This document shows positions 1 to 8,238 of a DNA stretch of 53,622 bases, in pieces. This DNA is from a virus: IMG/VR virus record IMGVR_UViG_3300025012_000113, positions 1 through 53,622 of that record; one strand, given 5' to 3'. The notes beneath the pieces were generated by a model. It made no database searches and was not told the origin of the DNA. It saw nothing but the letters and a program-made list of their open reading frames with translations. The position numbers and the translations under genes were made by a program. Position 1 is the first letter of the stretch, and each line of letters starts with the position of its first letter.

Positions 1-48
1 CGATTCGTTCACAACTAAAATAGGCTTTAGCCCAGCAATATCAAGGTT

Positions 49-78
49 TTGCGGTTTTAAGGTGTGATTTGCTATTAT
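49..78 (+). promoter_or_regulatory. possible promoter for first gene
   Basis: TTGCGG at 49-54 and TATTAT at 73-78 are separated by 18 bases and lie about 30 bases upstream of the first gene. The match to the sigma-A consensus is moderate. Nothing else is recognisable in the first 107 bases. Confidence 0.35.
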
Positions 79-107
79 ATATATCGAAAAAGTGAGTTGA
101 TTTTTGT

Positions 108-698
108 TTGATTAAAAGATGCTTGATACTGGATGATGACTTTGGTTATGGCAGAAAGCGCAGACAAGTTATAGATCCGGAAACAGGGGAAATGATAGCT
201 GAAGTCTGGCATAATAAACCGGAAAACGGTATATTTCCGTTAGGTGTAAACGCTACAACCGCACAAGCTATATTTACGAGGGAAGAAGCGCCGGACAAGC
301 AATCTGAATACATTCACATTAGAGATGCGGAGATAGAACACGAATATTACGGTTTTTGGCATAAAAAAGGAGAGAATAAAAACCCTCCAAAAAAAAGAAG
401 CACAAATAAACCTACATACGTTAAACTGTATAACGAAAAACTAATGGAATTAGCTGACAGACTCAGTTATAACGATATAGGTTTTTTAATATCGGTTGCG
501 CCTTTAATTGATTGGCATAGCGGTGCACTAATAGACCGGAAAACTAAGGAGAAATTAACAATTAATGATATAGCTGAAAAAATCGGAGAGACTAAGCGAA
601 ATGCTTACAACAGAGTTAATCCGTTGATTAATACCGGTGTGATGTTTAAAAAGGGTAGTCATTATTACGTTAACCGGTCGTATATGGCTAAGGGATAA
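108..698 (+). CDS. winged-helix DNA-binding protein, RepL-like
   Basis: 196 residues from a TTG start; no ATG lies near the start. The N-terminal half is charged and has no recognised domain. From about residue 115 there is a winged-helix-like segment: an YNDIGFLI helix, then LTINDIAEKIGETKRNAYNR as the recognition helix-turn-helix, then a strand pair around MFKKGSHYYVN. This layout resembles RepL-type plasmid/phage replication initiators and MarR-like regulators. A hairpin and a terminator separate it from the small terminase, so it is probably its own unit. Its role (replication or regulation) is inferred from fold resemblance only. Confidence 0.55.
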   Translation: MIKRCLILDDDFGYGRKRRQVIDPETGEMIAEVWHNKPENGIFPLGVNATTAQAIFTREEAPDKQSEYIHIRDAEIEHEYYGFWHKKGENKNPPKKRSTNKPTYVKLYNEKLMELADRLSYNDIGFLISVAPLIDWHSGALIDRKTKEKLTINDIAEKIGETKRNAYNRVNPLINTGVMFKKGSHYYVNRSYMAKG

Positions 699-699
699 C

Positions 700-722
700 T
701 TGCAGGTACAAAACACCTGCAA
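700..722 (+). other. 8-bp perfect hairpin after first gene
   Basis: TTGCAGGT at 700-707 pairs perfectly with ACCTGCAA at 715-722 around a 7-base loop. No T-run follows. It could be an operator palindrome or an mRNA 3' stabiliser. Confidence 0.5.
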
Positions 723-731
723 CATGATTAT

Positions 732-788
732 CTCGGCTTGATTGAGAATTGAGTTTTGCCTGCTTTGTGGGTAGAGCTGAGTTTTTTT
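732..788 (+). terminator. terminator-like stem before small terminase
   Basis: CTCGGCT at 732-738 pairs with AGCTGAG at 775-781 (one G-U) and seven T follow at 782-788. The enclosed 36 bases are long for a simple terminator, so efficiency is uncertain. Confidence 0.5.
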
Positions 789-819
789 GTTTGTAGAAGT
801 ATTGAGATGAGGTGAAGTT

Positions 820-1212
820 ATGCCAGGAGGTAGACCGAGAAAATATAAGAGCGGCGAAGAAATGCAACCTTTAATAGATGCTTATTTTGCTGAGTGTGAA
901 GAAAAGGGCGAACCTTTAACAATTACAGGATTAGCTTTGGCGATTGGGACGGATAGACGAGGACTGATTGATTGGTCCGAAGTAGAAGAGTTTTCACACG
1001 TTCTTAAAAAGGCAAAGGCAAAAGTAGAGCGTTTTGTGGAGTCTAGCTTGTTTTCCGGCAAGAATCCTGCCGGAGCTATTTTTTGGATGAAAAACCACGG
1101 CTGGAGCGATACACAACAACTTCAGCTGACCGGCAAAGACGGCGGCCCTGTGGAGTTGGAACTCACTTCTGCAGAATTAGCCCGAAAAGCCAAGGAAGTA
1201 TTAGGAGAATAA
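820..1212 (+). CDS. terS: terminase small subunit
   Basis: 130 residues; ATG 11 bases after a GAGGTGA ribosome site. It begins PGGRPRKYKSGEEM, has the helix-turn-helix LTITGLALAIGTDRRGL at about 33-49, and the segment FSGKNPAGAIFWMKNHGWSD typical of the DNA-packaging small subunit in phages of Gram-positive hosts. The role is recognition of the packaging site on concatemeric DNA and delivery to the large subunit. The large subunit starts 2.6 kb downstream, an unusually wide separation filled by small genes and a non-coding stretch. Confidence 0.85.
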   Translation: MPGGRPRKYKSGEEMQPLIDAYFAECEEKGEPLTITGLALAIGTDRRGLIDWSEVEEFSHVLKKAKAKVERFVESSLFSGKNPAGAIFWMKNHGWSDTQQLQLTGKDGGPVELELTSAELARKAKEVLGE

Positions 1213-1560
1213 CTAAGTACCGATAATAAATATTATGTTAACTACCTAAAACGCTGTAGGCCTTGTGTTTACTGGGTTTCTTGAAGCTGTCAATAATAAA
1301 ACCGGCAGTAGTCCACCCCAAAAAGACAATCTACCATTATTTGTAGTAGTCGCAACCCTAGGGTTGTTAACCTACATTGTACCATTGTGCTGGCCTGTGC
1401 GCCGGCCCTGTAGCTGTGCCTGTGCGATCACCCCCCCTATGAGACAATCGGTACCGGGGGTGGGGTTGCATTAGTATATATAGTACCAACACAGATCACA
1501 CCAATTTATAAATTTTATCAACAATCTATATCATTCATATTAAAACATCCATTATCCATC
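1213..1560. other. non-coding, hairpin-rich stretch next to terS
   Basis: About 350 bases with no credible gene. It contains a perfect 14-bp palindrome CAACCCTAGGGTTG (1353-1366), a GC-rich run with repeated GGCC/GTGCG elements around 1390-1425, and a C-run/G-run stem (CACCCCC pairing with GGGGGTG at about 1430-1465). An open frame at 1265-1474 has no ribosome site and unlikely composition. Because it directly follows the small terminase, a packaging site (cos/pac) is one reading; a structured RNA is another. Confidence 0.5.
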
Positions 1561-1582
1561 AACCGAGAACGGAGGTGTCAAT

Positions 1583-1876
1583 GTGCTAACATCATCTAAC
1601 TGGCAAAAAGAACTATCTCCCGAAATAAAGAAGTCGTTTGATAAGTATGTCAACGAACTATATTCCCAGAAACCTACAAATGAACTATACCTATCTGACT
1701 TTATTAAGGTTACTGCATCTAAGAACCAGTCATCCGACAGGTACGATATTAACATATCTATCGGCAGAGAGGTTATTGTTAACGGCAGATTCGATGATGC
1801 AATGAACATTATTAAGAATGACATAGAGTTAAGGATAGCGGAATTACAGTACCACCCCATCCCCATTTCAGATTAG
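1583..1876 (+). CDS. hypothetical protein, 97 aa
   Basis: GTG start chosen because GGAGGTG sits 6 bases upstream and the ATG at 1581 runs into a stop. The protein is hydrophilic, alternating helix and strand, with no recognised motif. It opens the run of small genes between the terminase subunits. The opposite-strand frame at 1552-1866 is a shadow. Confidence 0.6.
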   Translation: MLTSSNWQKELSPEIKKSFDKYVNELYSQKPTNELYLSDFIKVTASKNQSSDRYDINISIGREVIVNGRFDDAMNIIKNDIELRIAELQYHPIPISD

Positions 1877-1957
1877 AAAAACCATTTTTCCGGCAACCTA
1901 AAATTTTTAAAAATTTCTCTATAAATTCCGAGACCACTGAGAACAGGGGTGTAGTGT

Positions 1958-2401
1958 ATGGGTAGGAGTGGAAATTTCACCTGTGTTGACTGCAAAAAGA
2001 CTTATTATCTTGGATATGGTTCATATTTAAGTTGGCTTGATCATGTAGGAACAATTAAAGAATACGATGCCTTAGATGGTGAAAACAAGAGTTTGTCTAA
2101 GAATCAAAATTTCCATAAATGTCTTATTGAACATGAAGGACATGATTGGTTTGCATGGTCAGATGATCATTGTTCGGAGAGTAACGGCAATCTATATGTA
2201 GATGGAGTATATGGTAGGCAAGATGAATTATTGTGCGAAGGATTCTCCGAATACGAGTATATCAATATGGAGTCTGATACAAGTTGTGATAGTAGTCCAA
2301 AGATAACTAAGTCTGTTACCGTTGATGATGTTGTAAATGATATAGATATATATGTAGAGGAAACGGAAAGTGGTTTATTGATACCTAAATTTATAGACTA
2401 A
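1958..2401 (+). CDS. zinc-ribbon small protein, paralogue of 8239-8676
   Basis: 147 residues. An N-terminal knuckle FTCVDCKKTYYLG is followed by a segment ending IEHEGH at about 65-70. The same two landmarks (FVCEDCKK.Y..G and KEHEGH) occur in the gene at 8239, so the two are paralogues bracketing the small-gene cluster. The C-terminal half is acidic and unrelated between copies. Function unknown; a metal-binding accessory role is inferred from the Cys pair only. Confidence 0.65.
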   Translation: MGRSGNFTCVDCKKTYYLGYGSYLSWLDHVGTIKEYDALDGENKSLSKNQNFHKCLIEHEGHDWFAWSDDHCSESNGNLYVDGVYGRQDELLCEGFSEYEYINMESDTSCDSSPKITKSVTVDDVVNDIDIYVEETESGLLIPKFID

Positions 2402-2417
2402 AACAGGTGGTGACAAT

Positions 2418-2684
2418 ATGCCTAAAACTCCTGCTTGGACTAGGGCAGAAGGGAAAAGTAAAACTGGAGGATTAACAGAGAAAGGTCGTAAGTCCTACGA
2501 AAAAGAAAACCCCGGCAGTAATCTTAAACCTCCCGTATCTAAGGAACAAGCTAAAAAATCACCTAAATCAGCGGCAAGAAGAAAGTCCTTCTGTGCTCGT
2601 ATGGGTGGTATGCCGGGACCTATGAAGGATGAAAAGGGCAGACCAACGAGGAAGAAATTAGCCCTGGATAAATGGGACTGTTAA
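2418..2684 (+). CDS. conserved basic phage protein, KTPAWTRAEGK family
   Basis: 88 residues, strongly basic. The opening PKTPAWTRAEGKSKTGGL, the central SAARRKSFCARMGGMPGPM and the closing GRPTRKKLALDKWDC match a short conserved family recurrent in phage genomes near packaging genes. I recognise the sequence pattern but not a proven function. Its charge would suit nucleic-acid or capsid interior binding. Good ribosome site AGGTGGTGA upstream. Confidence 0.7.
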   Translation: MPKTPAWTRAEGKSKTGGLTEKGRKSYEKENPGSNLKPPVSKEQAKKSPKSAARRKSFCARMGGMPGPMKDEKGRPTRKKLALDKWDC

Positions 2685-2692
2685 ATAAAAAT

Positions 2693-2705
2693 ACCGAGGA
2701 CGGTG
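2693..2705 (+). promoter_or_regulatory. ACCGAGGACGGTG translation leader, copy 1
   Basis: A 13-base sequence found identically at 7919-7931 and 8221-8233, each time ending 5 or 6 bases before a start codon (ATG 2712, GTG 7937, GTG 8239). It contains GAGG and GGTG, both able to pair with the 16S tail, split by ACG. A diverged relative precedes GTG 1583. Confidence 0.6.
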
Positions 2706-2711
2706 TAAAGA

Positions 2712-3047
2712 ATGTGCATGAATTGCTCTGAGCATAAATTTCCGGAAGGATTGGCATGTGAATGGATTGGCCCTAAAATACCAAATAGCCTTAAAATCCT
2801 TGGGCATGATTTCAAAGTCATTATGCTTGACGATAACGAAACAAGCAATTATGGTAGCATGAATCCAAACACCAATACTATCCGAGTAAATAAAAATAAA
2901 ACTCAAAGTCAGATTGAATCAACTTTTCTGCATGAGATAATTGAGGCAATTAATCAAAGTCTTGAAATTAATTTAGAACATCGGCAAATAACGGCACTCG
3001 AAGCAGGATTATATCAGGTACTTAAGGATAATAAATTAACATTCTAA
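2712..3047 (+). CDS. metallopeptidase-like protein, HEIIE motif
   Basis: 111 residues. The core STFLHEIIEAINQSLEI has HEIIE at residues 74-78, a HExxE/H-type zinc site as in the small SprT/ImmA-like phage metalloprotein family, preceded by the strands NYGSMNPNTNTIRVN. The second Glu replaces the usual second His, and LEHRQITALEAGLYQVL supplies a downstream helix with a possible third ligand. Known relatives occur in Bacillota phages, usually without tested activity. Catalysis is therefore inferred. Confidence 0.65.
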   Translation: MCMNCSEHKFPEGLACEWIGPKIPNSLKILGHDFKVIMLDDNETSNYGSMNPNTNTIRVNKNKTQSQIESTFLHEIIEAINQSLEINLEHRQITALEAGLYQVLKDNKLTF

Positions 3048-3060
3048 GGAGGAACAATCA

Positions 3061-3789
3061 ATGGCAAAAGAATATACACACATCGGCAAACCATCCGGCG
3101 AAGAAGGATTATTCGCCGGTCCAGAAGGTGCAGAGGTACAGGTAGCAGGTCCAACAGGTGTGCTATATCAATCCGGTACAGCAGTAACCGCATCGGCAGC
3201 AGAACTTAATTTAATCGACACATCAGTTGCCGGTACAGCGGTAGCAGGTAAGGCACTCGTTTTAGGAACCAATAAAAACGTAGATGTATTGGCAGTAGCA
3301 GACTTAAAACTAGGTGCAGCTGCAGGAACTTCGGTTACAGCAACCGCTGCAGAGTTAAATAAACTAGCAAGTTCCACTATAACCGCAGCGCAACTAAACG
3401 CTGCTAATGCTAAAATATTCTCCTATCAAATTGAGGATTTATCAGCAGATGCAGACATAGCAGATAGACCACTACTGGTAATACCTACTGGTTACGCACT
3501 AACATTAACCGACATTAAAGTACTATCTCAGGGCGCACCGGCAGGTATTGACGATTCTAATACCTGCGTTGTCGTGGTTAAGAATGGTTCAAGTGCTATC
3601 GTTACCAAAACATACAATACTGGAACAGCGTTTCCGGCATCCGGTACGGCGGCAAGTTTAGGCGCATTATCCGCAACCTACAAGATATTGGCGGCAGGTG
3701 AGATAGTTAAGTTTTCTATTACTAACGGCACAAATGCTAACCCACCGGCGTTTATGGTTCAGTTGGAAGGTACGTTGGCTACTGCATAG
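3061..3789 (+). CDS. head fibre or decoration protein with TAxELN repeats
   Basis: 242 residues, rich in Ala, Thr, Gly. The N-terminal half carries repeated TASAAELNLID, TATAAELNKLA and TAAQLNAANA units (about residues 40-120) that are typical of phage head-fibre and tail-fibre shafts. The C-terminal half is a beta-rich domain (about 125-242). Position ahead of the large terminase and composition suggest a virion surface protein. Strong AAGGAGG ribosome site. Confidence 0.7.
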   Translation: MAKEYTHIGKPSGEEGLFAGPEGAEVQVAGPTGVLYQSGTAVTASAAELNLIDTSVAGTAVAGKALVLGTNKNVDVLAVADLKLGAAAGTSVTATAAELNKLASSTITAAQLNAANAKIFSYQIEDLSADADIADRPLLVIPTGYALTLTDIKVLSQGAPAGIDDSNTCVVVVKNGSSAIVTKTYNTGTAFPASGTAASLGALSATYKILAAGEIVKFSITNGTNANPPAFMVQLEGTLATA

Positions 3790-3804
3790 CGTTTAGGTGA
3801 CAAC

Positions 3805-5451
3805 ATGGCAAAACTAACAGCAAAGGAAAAAGAAGCGTTACGGTTTATTAATGAACTAGAACGGCGGCAAAAAGAAGAACATATTCGTTTTATCCGGCCC
3901 TACGATAAGCAAGAAAAGTTTCTATTATCCAATAAAAGGAATAGCTGGATACTGGGTGGGAATCGTACAGGAAAAACGGAATCTGGCGCAATTAGGGCAG
4001 TATTCCTTGCATTAGGTGAGAGAATACGCCCTTATCTTATAGATTGGCCGGATGATTTAAGAGAGAAGTACGAACCTCTGATAACTCGTTTTGGCGGAAA
4101 ACCTACCCGTGGTTGGGTATGTTCAGTATCCTTCGAGGTACAAAGGGACGTTACTCAAAAGAAAATATTGGGTGATGTTGAAACCGGAATACCTGGATTA
4201 TTGCCATTAAGGGAGATTAAAAAGATAACCTACCGCAGTACAGGCATTATCGACACTATACGCCTTGTCGGGGGTGGGATTATCGGATTTAAGTCCTACG
4301 ACCAAGGCAGAGAGAAGTTTCAAGGTTCATCTCAGCATTGGGCGTGGCTTGACGAAGAAAGTCCCAAGGATATATACACGGAAATAATGATGCGCCTTAT
4401 GGATACCGAGGGTGATTTATTTGGAACAATGACTCCGCTACAAGGTATGACATGGGTATATAACGACATCTATCTTAATGACTCGAAACCTATTGAAAAA
4501 CGTGACGATGAAATATTCTTGATAATGGTTGAATGGAACGATAACCCTTATTTATCAGCAAATGAAAAGAAACGCCTTGAAGCGTCTATGGATGAGGCGG
4601 AGTTAGAAGCGCGGAAATATGGGCGTTTTATTATGCCCGGTAAATGTTCTTTTAATATCGGCAGAATAGCTGAAATGCAGAAGAACTGCTATCCCGGCGA
4701 GCGTGGAAACCTCATATGGACAAGTCCGGCAAAGGTACAAGTCTATTGGCAACCCGAAGAAAAGGGCGAATACGAGATATGGTTCCATCCTGAGAAGGGC
4801 GCGGAATATCTAATACCTGCTGACGTTGCCGAAGGTTTAGAGCATGGCGACTTCGATGCTGTGGGCGTTGTTAACCGGCATAGATTAAGGTTAGATGCTG
4901 TCTATCATGGACACGTTGAACCGGACGTTTTAGCCGACTATATGCACAGACTAGCCGTATACTACGGTCTGCCTATGCTAGTACCGGAGGGCAATAATCA
5001 TGGTCTAACTACAATCAGTCACCTTAAACGTGTTTACTATGATATATACAGAACGCAAGTTTACGATAAGCGCAGCGACCAAACAAGGCAGAAGCTAGGA
5101 TGGTATACAACTCCTAAGACTCGTCCGTTAATCGTTGATGCCATTAAAAAGGTTGTGCGTGAAGGAGTATTCGAGTGTTATTGGAAACGCTTTGTTGATG
5201 AAGCGATGAATTTTGTCCGACACCCAAACGGAAAAGAAGCGGCAAGGGGTGGGCAGCATGATGATGTAATTATAATGTGTGCTATCGGAGTACATATTCA
5301 TATGACTACTGCCTTTAAGAATAACGACAGCATTCCCTTTCTCCCTGGTCAAGATAAGGGCAGAAGGTTGAATGCTCAGTCAATGGAACAATGGGCAGAA
5401 GATGAGGACGATGAGGAACAAGAAGGATTACCGGGATTCTACGGAATGTAA
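3805..5451 (+). CDS. terL: terminase large subunit
   Basis: 548 residues, normal family length. The ATPase domain has Walker A GGNRTGKT at 51-58 and Walker B WAWLDEE at 179-185, followed by the coupling segment GTMTPLQGMTWVY. The nuclease domain starts about residue 335 with ADVAEG and DFDAVGVV, and ends with HDDVII near 505 where the C-terminal metal-binding Asp residues lie. It is the motor that packages DNA through the portal encoded at 8787. Confidence 0.93.
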   Translation: MAKLTAKEKEALRFINELERRQKEEHIRFIRPYDKQEKFLLSNKRNSWILGGNRTGKTESGAIRAVFLALGERIRPYLIDWPDDLREKYEPLITRFGGKPTRGWVCSVSFEVQRDVTQKKILGDVETGIPGLLPLREIKKITYRSTGIIDTIRLVGGGIIGFKSYDQGREKFQGSSQHWAWLDEESPKDIYTEIMMRLMDTEGDLFGTMTPLQGMTWVYNDIYLNDSKPIEKRDDEIFLIMVEWNDNPYLSANEKKRLEASMDEAELEARKYGRFIMPGKCSFNIGRIAEMQKNCYPGERGNLIWTSPAKVQVYWQPEEKGEYEIWFHPEKGAEYLIPADVAEGLEHGDFDAVGVVNRHRLRLDAVYHGHVEPDVLADYMHRLAVYYGLPMLVPEGNNHGLTTISHLKRVYYDIYRTQVYDKRSDQTRQKLGWYTTPKTRPLIVDAIKKVVREGVFECYWKRFVDEAMNFVRHPNGKEAARGGQHDDVIIMCAIGVHIHMTTAFKNNDSIPFLPGQDKGRRLNAQSMEQWAEDEDDEEQEGLPGFYGM

Positions 5452-5475
5452 CATTAAAAAGGGAGGACTTAAAAT

Positions 5476-5754
5476 ATGCAAGATGACAGTATTGTTTGTA
5501 TAGGTGCAAAGGTATCTACTTATACCTTTGACGATAAGACAGGAGAAGAAGTACCATTAAAAACATATGTAAAAGGAATGAGATTAAGTAATTACAAAAA
5601 TTTACAGGAGAAAGTAAAAGCAATTCAAGAAATCACAAGGGCTGTTTATTGGAAAATGCAGGAGTTAATCGGGATTGAGTACAGTTCAATAACATTTCAA
5701 AAAATTGAAGGTTTAGAAGAAAAATCTAATACTTCTATAAGGGATAACCTATAA
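5476..5754 (+). CDS. small phage protein, tandem paralogue A
   Basis: 92 residues after AAGGGAGGACTT. It shares a pattern with the next gene: PLKTYVKGMRL....LQEKVKAIQEI.RAVYW...ELIGI. The pair looks like a tandem duplication. The stop overlaps the next ATG (TAATG), so translation is coupled. No known domain. Confidence 0.6.
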   Translation: MQDDSIVCIGAKVSTYTFDDKTGEEVPLKTYVKGMRLSNYKNLQEKVKAIQEITRAVYWKMQELIGIEYSSITFQKIEGLEEKSNTSIRDNL

Positions 5755-6056
5755 TGGATCATGTATTTGAAAATGCGGAAAAGGTTTCTCAAATAACAAT
5801 GGTCGTAAAATTTTATGGTGCTGACGGAGAACTTAATGGAGAAGCACCATTAGGTAAGCAAGTACGAGGAATTGACCTCGGTGATTGTAATAGCGCATTA
5901 GAGAAAGTGAAAAAGATGCAGACTCTAATTGATGCTATTTATCGCATATCACAATATTTTGTTGGTATAGATATGTCTAATCCACAAGATATAAGTACGA
6001 TTATATTCAATAATCCAGAAGGAGAAAACTCAAATGAAAACATTGCAAGAATTTAG
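5754..6056 (+). CDS. small phage protein, tandem paralogue B
   Basis: 100 residues. Matches paralogue A in PLGKQVRGIDL....LEKVKKMQTLIDAIYRI..YFVGI. Its C-terminus overlaps the next gene by 23 bases. Function unknown. Confidence 0.6.
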   Translation: MDHVFENAEKVSQITMVVKFYGADGELNGEAPLGKQVRGIDLGDCNSALEKVKKMQTLIDAIYRISQYFVGIDMSNPQDISTIIFNNPEGENSNENIARI

Positions 6057-6543
6057 GAATTATTTATTATCAATGCCGCAATCTCACGTACTGGATGTTG
6101 CTCTTGGATGTGAAAATGCTATAAAAATGATAACAGCATTATGGAAACCAGGAAGAAAGTACAGAACTCTTGATAAGTTAAAAATGGTTTACCATGTAGA
6201 TGAACTAGTTCCTGCTCACATAAAAATGGTTATAGATGAAATTGAATATCAAAAATCTTTAGGAAAGAGAGTATTTGTTAGGCGTGTTACTTCGGGTAAT
6301 ATTGGCCCAGTTATTGATTGCGATGATTGGTCTTATTTAATTACTCGTATACAGTGTGGATATAACGATTCTAGTATAACTCCAGAAGAATATGAAGAAT
6401 TTGTTGGTTTTTACAAAAAACCTACTAGACCGGAAGAAGTTATCTGGTTAAAAGATAAGAATATGTTTGAAAAATACTATGTACCTAGGTATGGAGTTGA
6501 TTTTCTGATTGAAGGGAGAACCTATAATGGTAGATATTCTTAA
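6034..6543 (+). CDS. hypothetical protein, 169 aa
   Basis: ATG supported by GGAGAA 9 bases upstream. Helical N-terminus followed by a mixed region with several charged clusters (VFVRRVTS, CDDWSYLITR). No family recognised. It overlaps both neighbours, consistent with one transcript. Confidence 0.55.
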   Translation: MKTLQEFRNYLLSMPQSHVLDVALGCENAIKMITALWKPGRKYRTLDKLKMVYHVDELVPAHIKMVIDEIEYQKSLGKRVFVRRVTSGNIGPVIDCDDWSYLITRIQCGYNDSSITPEEYEEFVGFYKKPTRPEEVIWLKDKNMFEKYYVPRYGVDFLIEGRTYNGRYS

Positions 6544-6865
6544 ATATAAAAAGGTACTTGACGATCAGATTGATGCTTTACATCAAGTTGTTGTTTCTTT
6601 AGCTACTTTCCCTTTCTTGAACATTACCGACATGAGCAATGAAGTTGGTAAAATATCGTTTATTAATGACCCTACCGAAGTGGATGCCGACACAATCAAA
6701 ACTCTTGTCGATACACAACTTAAACTTATGCGAGCAGTCCTATCCCTAGAGGGCGTTGACATTCCCCTTGAATACCCCGAAGGTACGCATGAGGACGATG
6801 TAAAACAGGTAGAAACTGCCGAGGAACGCAACGCAAGAGAGGAAGAAAAGGGGTTTTATTCGTGA
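6527..6865 (+). CDS. hypothetical protein, 112 aa
   Basis: The ATG at 6527 is preferred over an upstream TTG at 6509 because GGGAGA lies 7 bases before it. The protein is mostly helical and acidic with a C-terminal charged tail (VETAEERNAREEEKG). The segment TIKTLVDTQLKLMRAVLSLEGVD is faintly like the GI-ending helix of the tandem pair at 5476-6056. Confidence 0.55.
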   Translation: MVDILKYKKVLDDQIDALHQVVVSLATFPFLNITDMSNEVGKISFINDPTEVDADTIKTLVDTQLKLMRAVLSLEGVDIPLEYPEGTHEDDVKQVETAEERNAREEEKGFYS

Positions 6866-7185
6866 GAAAGTGTAAGGTATGCGGAAAACCGGAAACTGAT
6901 TTCGATAGCGTAAGTAAGTTTCTCCTTCATTGCCGACTATGTAAGAAAGAGGCAGGCAAGGACAGTCACATAAGCGAAACTATCAACGATGAAGAATTTA
7001 TTGAAGTGCCGGACGTTGCCGAAGAACCGGAAACAGAAGAAGAGTCTGACAACTCTATATCAATACCGTTATCTATCTGCCCAAAGGAATTGGGATATTT
7101 AGCGGATGATAAGTTGATTAAGATAATGGTTATCGGCAGGAAGCGGGGGAATAGGTTTGTTGTTGAGGAAACAAAGTATAGATAA
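6862..7185 (+). CDS. zinc-ribbon hypothetical protein
   Basis: 107 residues from GTG overlapping the preceding stop (GTGA). An N-terminal CKVCGKPE and CRLCKKEAG form a four-Cys ribbon at about 4-30, followed by an acidic linker and a small basic C-terminal domain. Metal binding is visible, function is not. Confidence 0.6.
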   Translation: MRKCKVCGKPETDFDSVSKFLLHCRLCKKEAGKDSHISETINDEEFIEVPDVAEEPETEEESDNSISIPLSICPKELGYLADDKLIKIMVIGRKRGNRFVVEETKYR

Positions 7186-7197
7186 GGAGAACCTTAA

Positions 7198-7488
7198 ATG
7201 AGCGAATTAACAATTAGACAGGCATTAAGAGAACGTGACTTAATGCTTAGTCTTAATAATATACAATGGATTTCTGTTAGTCATAATCCAAAATTAAAAA
7301 TAAAAATTATGTTTTTATTGGGTGAATATAAAATATACTACACCGGAGAATATAAGGAAAAGGACGGTTGCTATATTATTAGTGATGCTGTTGTTTTAAC
7401 AACTAACGAACTTATGTTTAGCGATACCGTAAGAGTACCTATTAATCATGTGATGTTTATTTGTGATATGCCTGAATGCAATAACTAA
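7198..7488 (+). CDS. hypothetical protein, 96 aa
   Basis: ATG after AAGGAGAACC. Predicted mostly beta strands (IKIMFLLGEYKIYYTGEY, GCYIISDAVVL). No motif recognised; lies within the co-directional small-gene cluster. Confidence 0.5.
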   Translation: MSELTIRQALRERDLMLSLNNIQWISVSHNPKLKIKIMFLLGEYKIYYTGEYKEKDGCYIISDAVVLTTNELMFSDTVRVPINHVMFICDMPECNN

Positions 7489-7512
7489 AACGGATAACCG
7501 GAGGTAATAAAA

Positions 7513-7665
7513 GTGGCTAAAATAAAAAGCATACAATTAGCAACGGCAGAGGAAATTCAAGAGTGGAATGGTAGTTTTGAATATAGGAGTATGGTTAAAG
7601 GAGAAAGTTATATCCTTTCCGGCAAAGAAGCAGAAAGGGTTTATGGAGGTAAACGATGCAACTAA
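7513..7665 (+). CDS. small protein, 50 aa
   Basis: GTG start 4 bases after GGAGGTAATAAAA. Encodes AKIKSIQLATAEEIQEWNG and a basic C-terminus ending GGKRCN. Its last 10 bases overlap the next small gene, whose ribosome site GGAGGT lies inside this one. Too short for family assignment. Confidence 0.5.
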   Translation: MAKIKSIQLATAEEIQEWNGSFEYRSMVKGESYILSGKEAERVYGGKRCN

Positions 7666-7790
7666 CTGATGCAGAAAAGAAAGTCATTTTAGAACTACGC
7701 AACCTTGGAGGATGGGGAACACTTACCGTCAAAGCAAAGGGCGGCAGGGTAGTTATGATAAGTCCTACTAAGGATATTAAATTAGATTAG
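7656..7790 (+). CDS. small protein, 44 aa
   Basis: ATG preceded by GGAGGTAAACG. Opens LTDAEKKVILELRNLGGWG, followed by the strand GRVVMISPTKDIKLD. This resembles a short family common in Bacillota phages, of unknown function. Confidence 0.55.
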   Translation: MQLTDAEKKVILELRNLGGWGTLTVKAKGGRVVMISPTKDIKLD

Positions 7791-7802
7791 GAGGTGGTAA
7801 CA

Positions 7803-7916
7803 ATGGCAGGTTGTAAGGGCGGTAAAGGTATGAAGGGCATGGGTAAAGGTATGTCGATGCCTAAGTCCGAAAAGAAAGAAATGGGAAAGGGTATGGGTTA
7901 CGGGAAGAAGAAATAA
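7803..7916 (+). CDS. Gly/Lys/Met-rich miniprotein, 37 aa
   Basis: ATG after GGAGGTGGTAACA, a very strong ribosome site. Composition is dominated by repeats of GKGM and GMGKG with one Cys. Such low-complexity basic peptides occur beside phage structural genes; a DNA- or capsid-binding role is possible but unproven. Confidence 0.5.
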   Translation: MAGCKGGKGMKGMGKGMSMPKSEKKEMGKGMGYGKKK

Positions 7917-7918
7917 TA

Positions 7919-7931
7919 ACCGAGGACGGTG
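7919..7931 (+). promoter_or_regulatory. translation leader, copy 2
   Basis: Identical to 2693-2705; spacing of 5 bases to GTG 7937. Confidence 0.6.
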
Positions 7932-7936
7932 ACATA

Positions 7937-8221
7937 GTGCAAAACCATTCGAACACACAGACAGTAGAATTAACTGTTGATGCTTTTGATAAGTTTAGGG
8001 AAAGTTTTTCAAAAAGTCTTGATAGACGCGATGAATATATGCGTAGGCAAGCAGTAATACATGAAAAACGTGTAAAATTCTATGATTGGCTACATAAAAA
8101 CTGTACAGAAGATAAGATTTTATTTATTGGCGAACTGGTACTGAATGATTTTTTATTGCCATCAGAATTCCATAAAGAATTAAAACCTTGGATTGACAGG
8201 TATGAGAAGGAAACTAAATAA
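7937..8221 (+). CDS. hypothetical protein, 94 aa
   Basis: GTG start set by the leader just upstream. A charged helical protein (TVDAFDKFRESFSKSLDRR) with no known domain. Ends one base into the third leader copy. Confidence 0.55.
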   Translation: MQNHSNTQTVELTVDAFDKFRESFSKSLDRRDEYMRRQAVIHEKRVKFYDWLHKNCTEDKILFIGELVLNDFLLPSEFHKELKPWIDRYEKETK

Positions 8222-8233
8222 CCGAGGACGGTG
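8221..8233 (+). promoter_or_regulatory. translation leader, copy 3
   Basis: Identical to 2693-2705; spacing of 5 bases to GTG 8239. Confidence 0.6.
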
Positions 8234-8238
8234 TTATT

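Noticed and set aside
1265-1474. 69-codon rightward frame
   Set aside because: No ribosome site, GC-rich palindromes inside, and an unlikely composition with clustered Cys and Pro.
1552-1866. 104-codon leftward frame
   Set aside because: Antisense to a gene with a good ribosome site; no initiation signal of its own.
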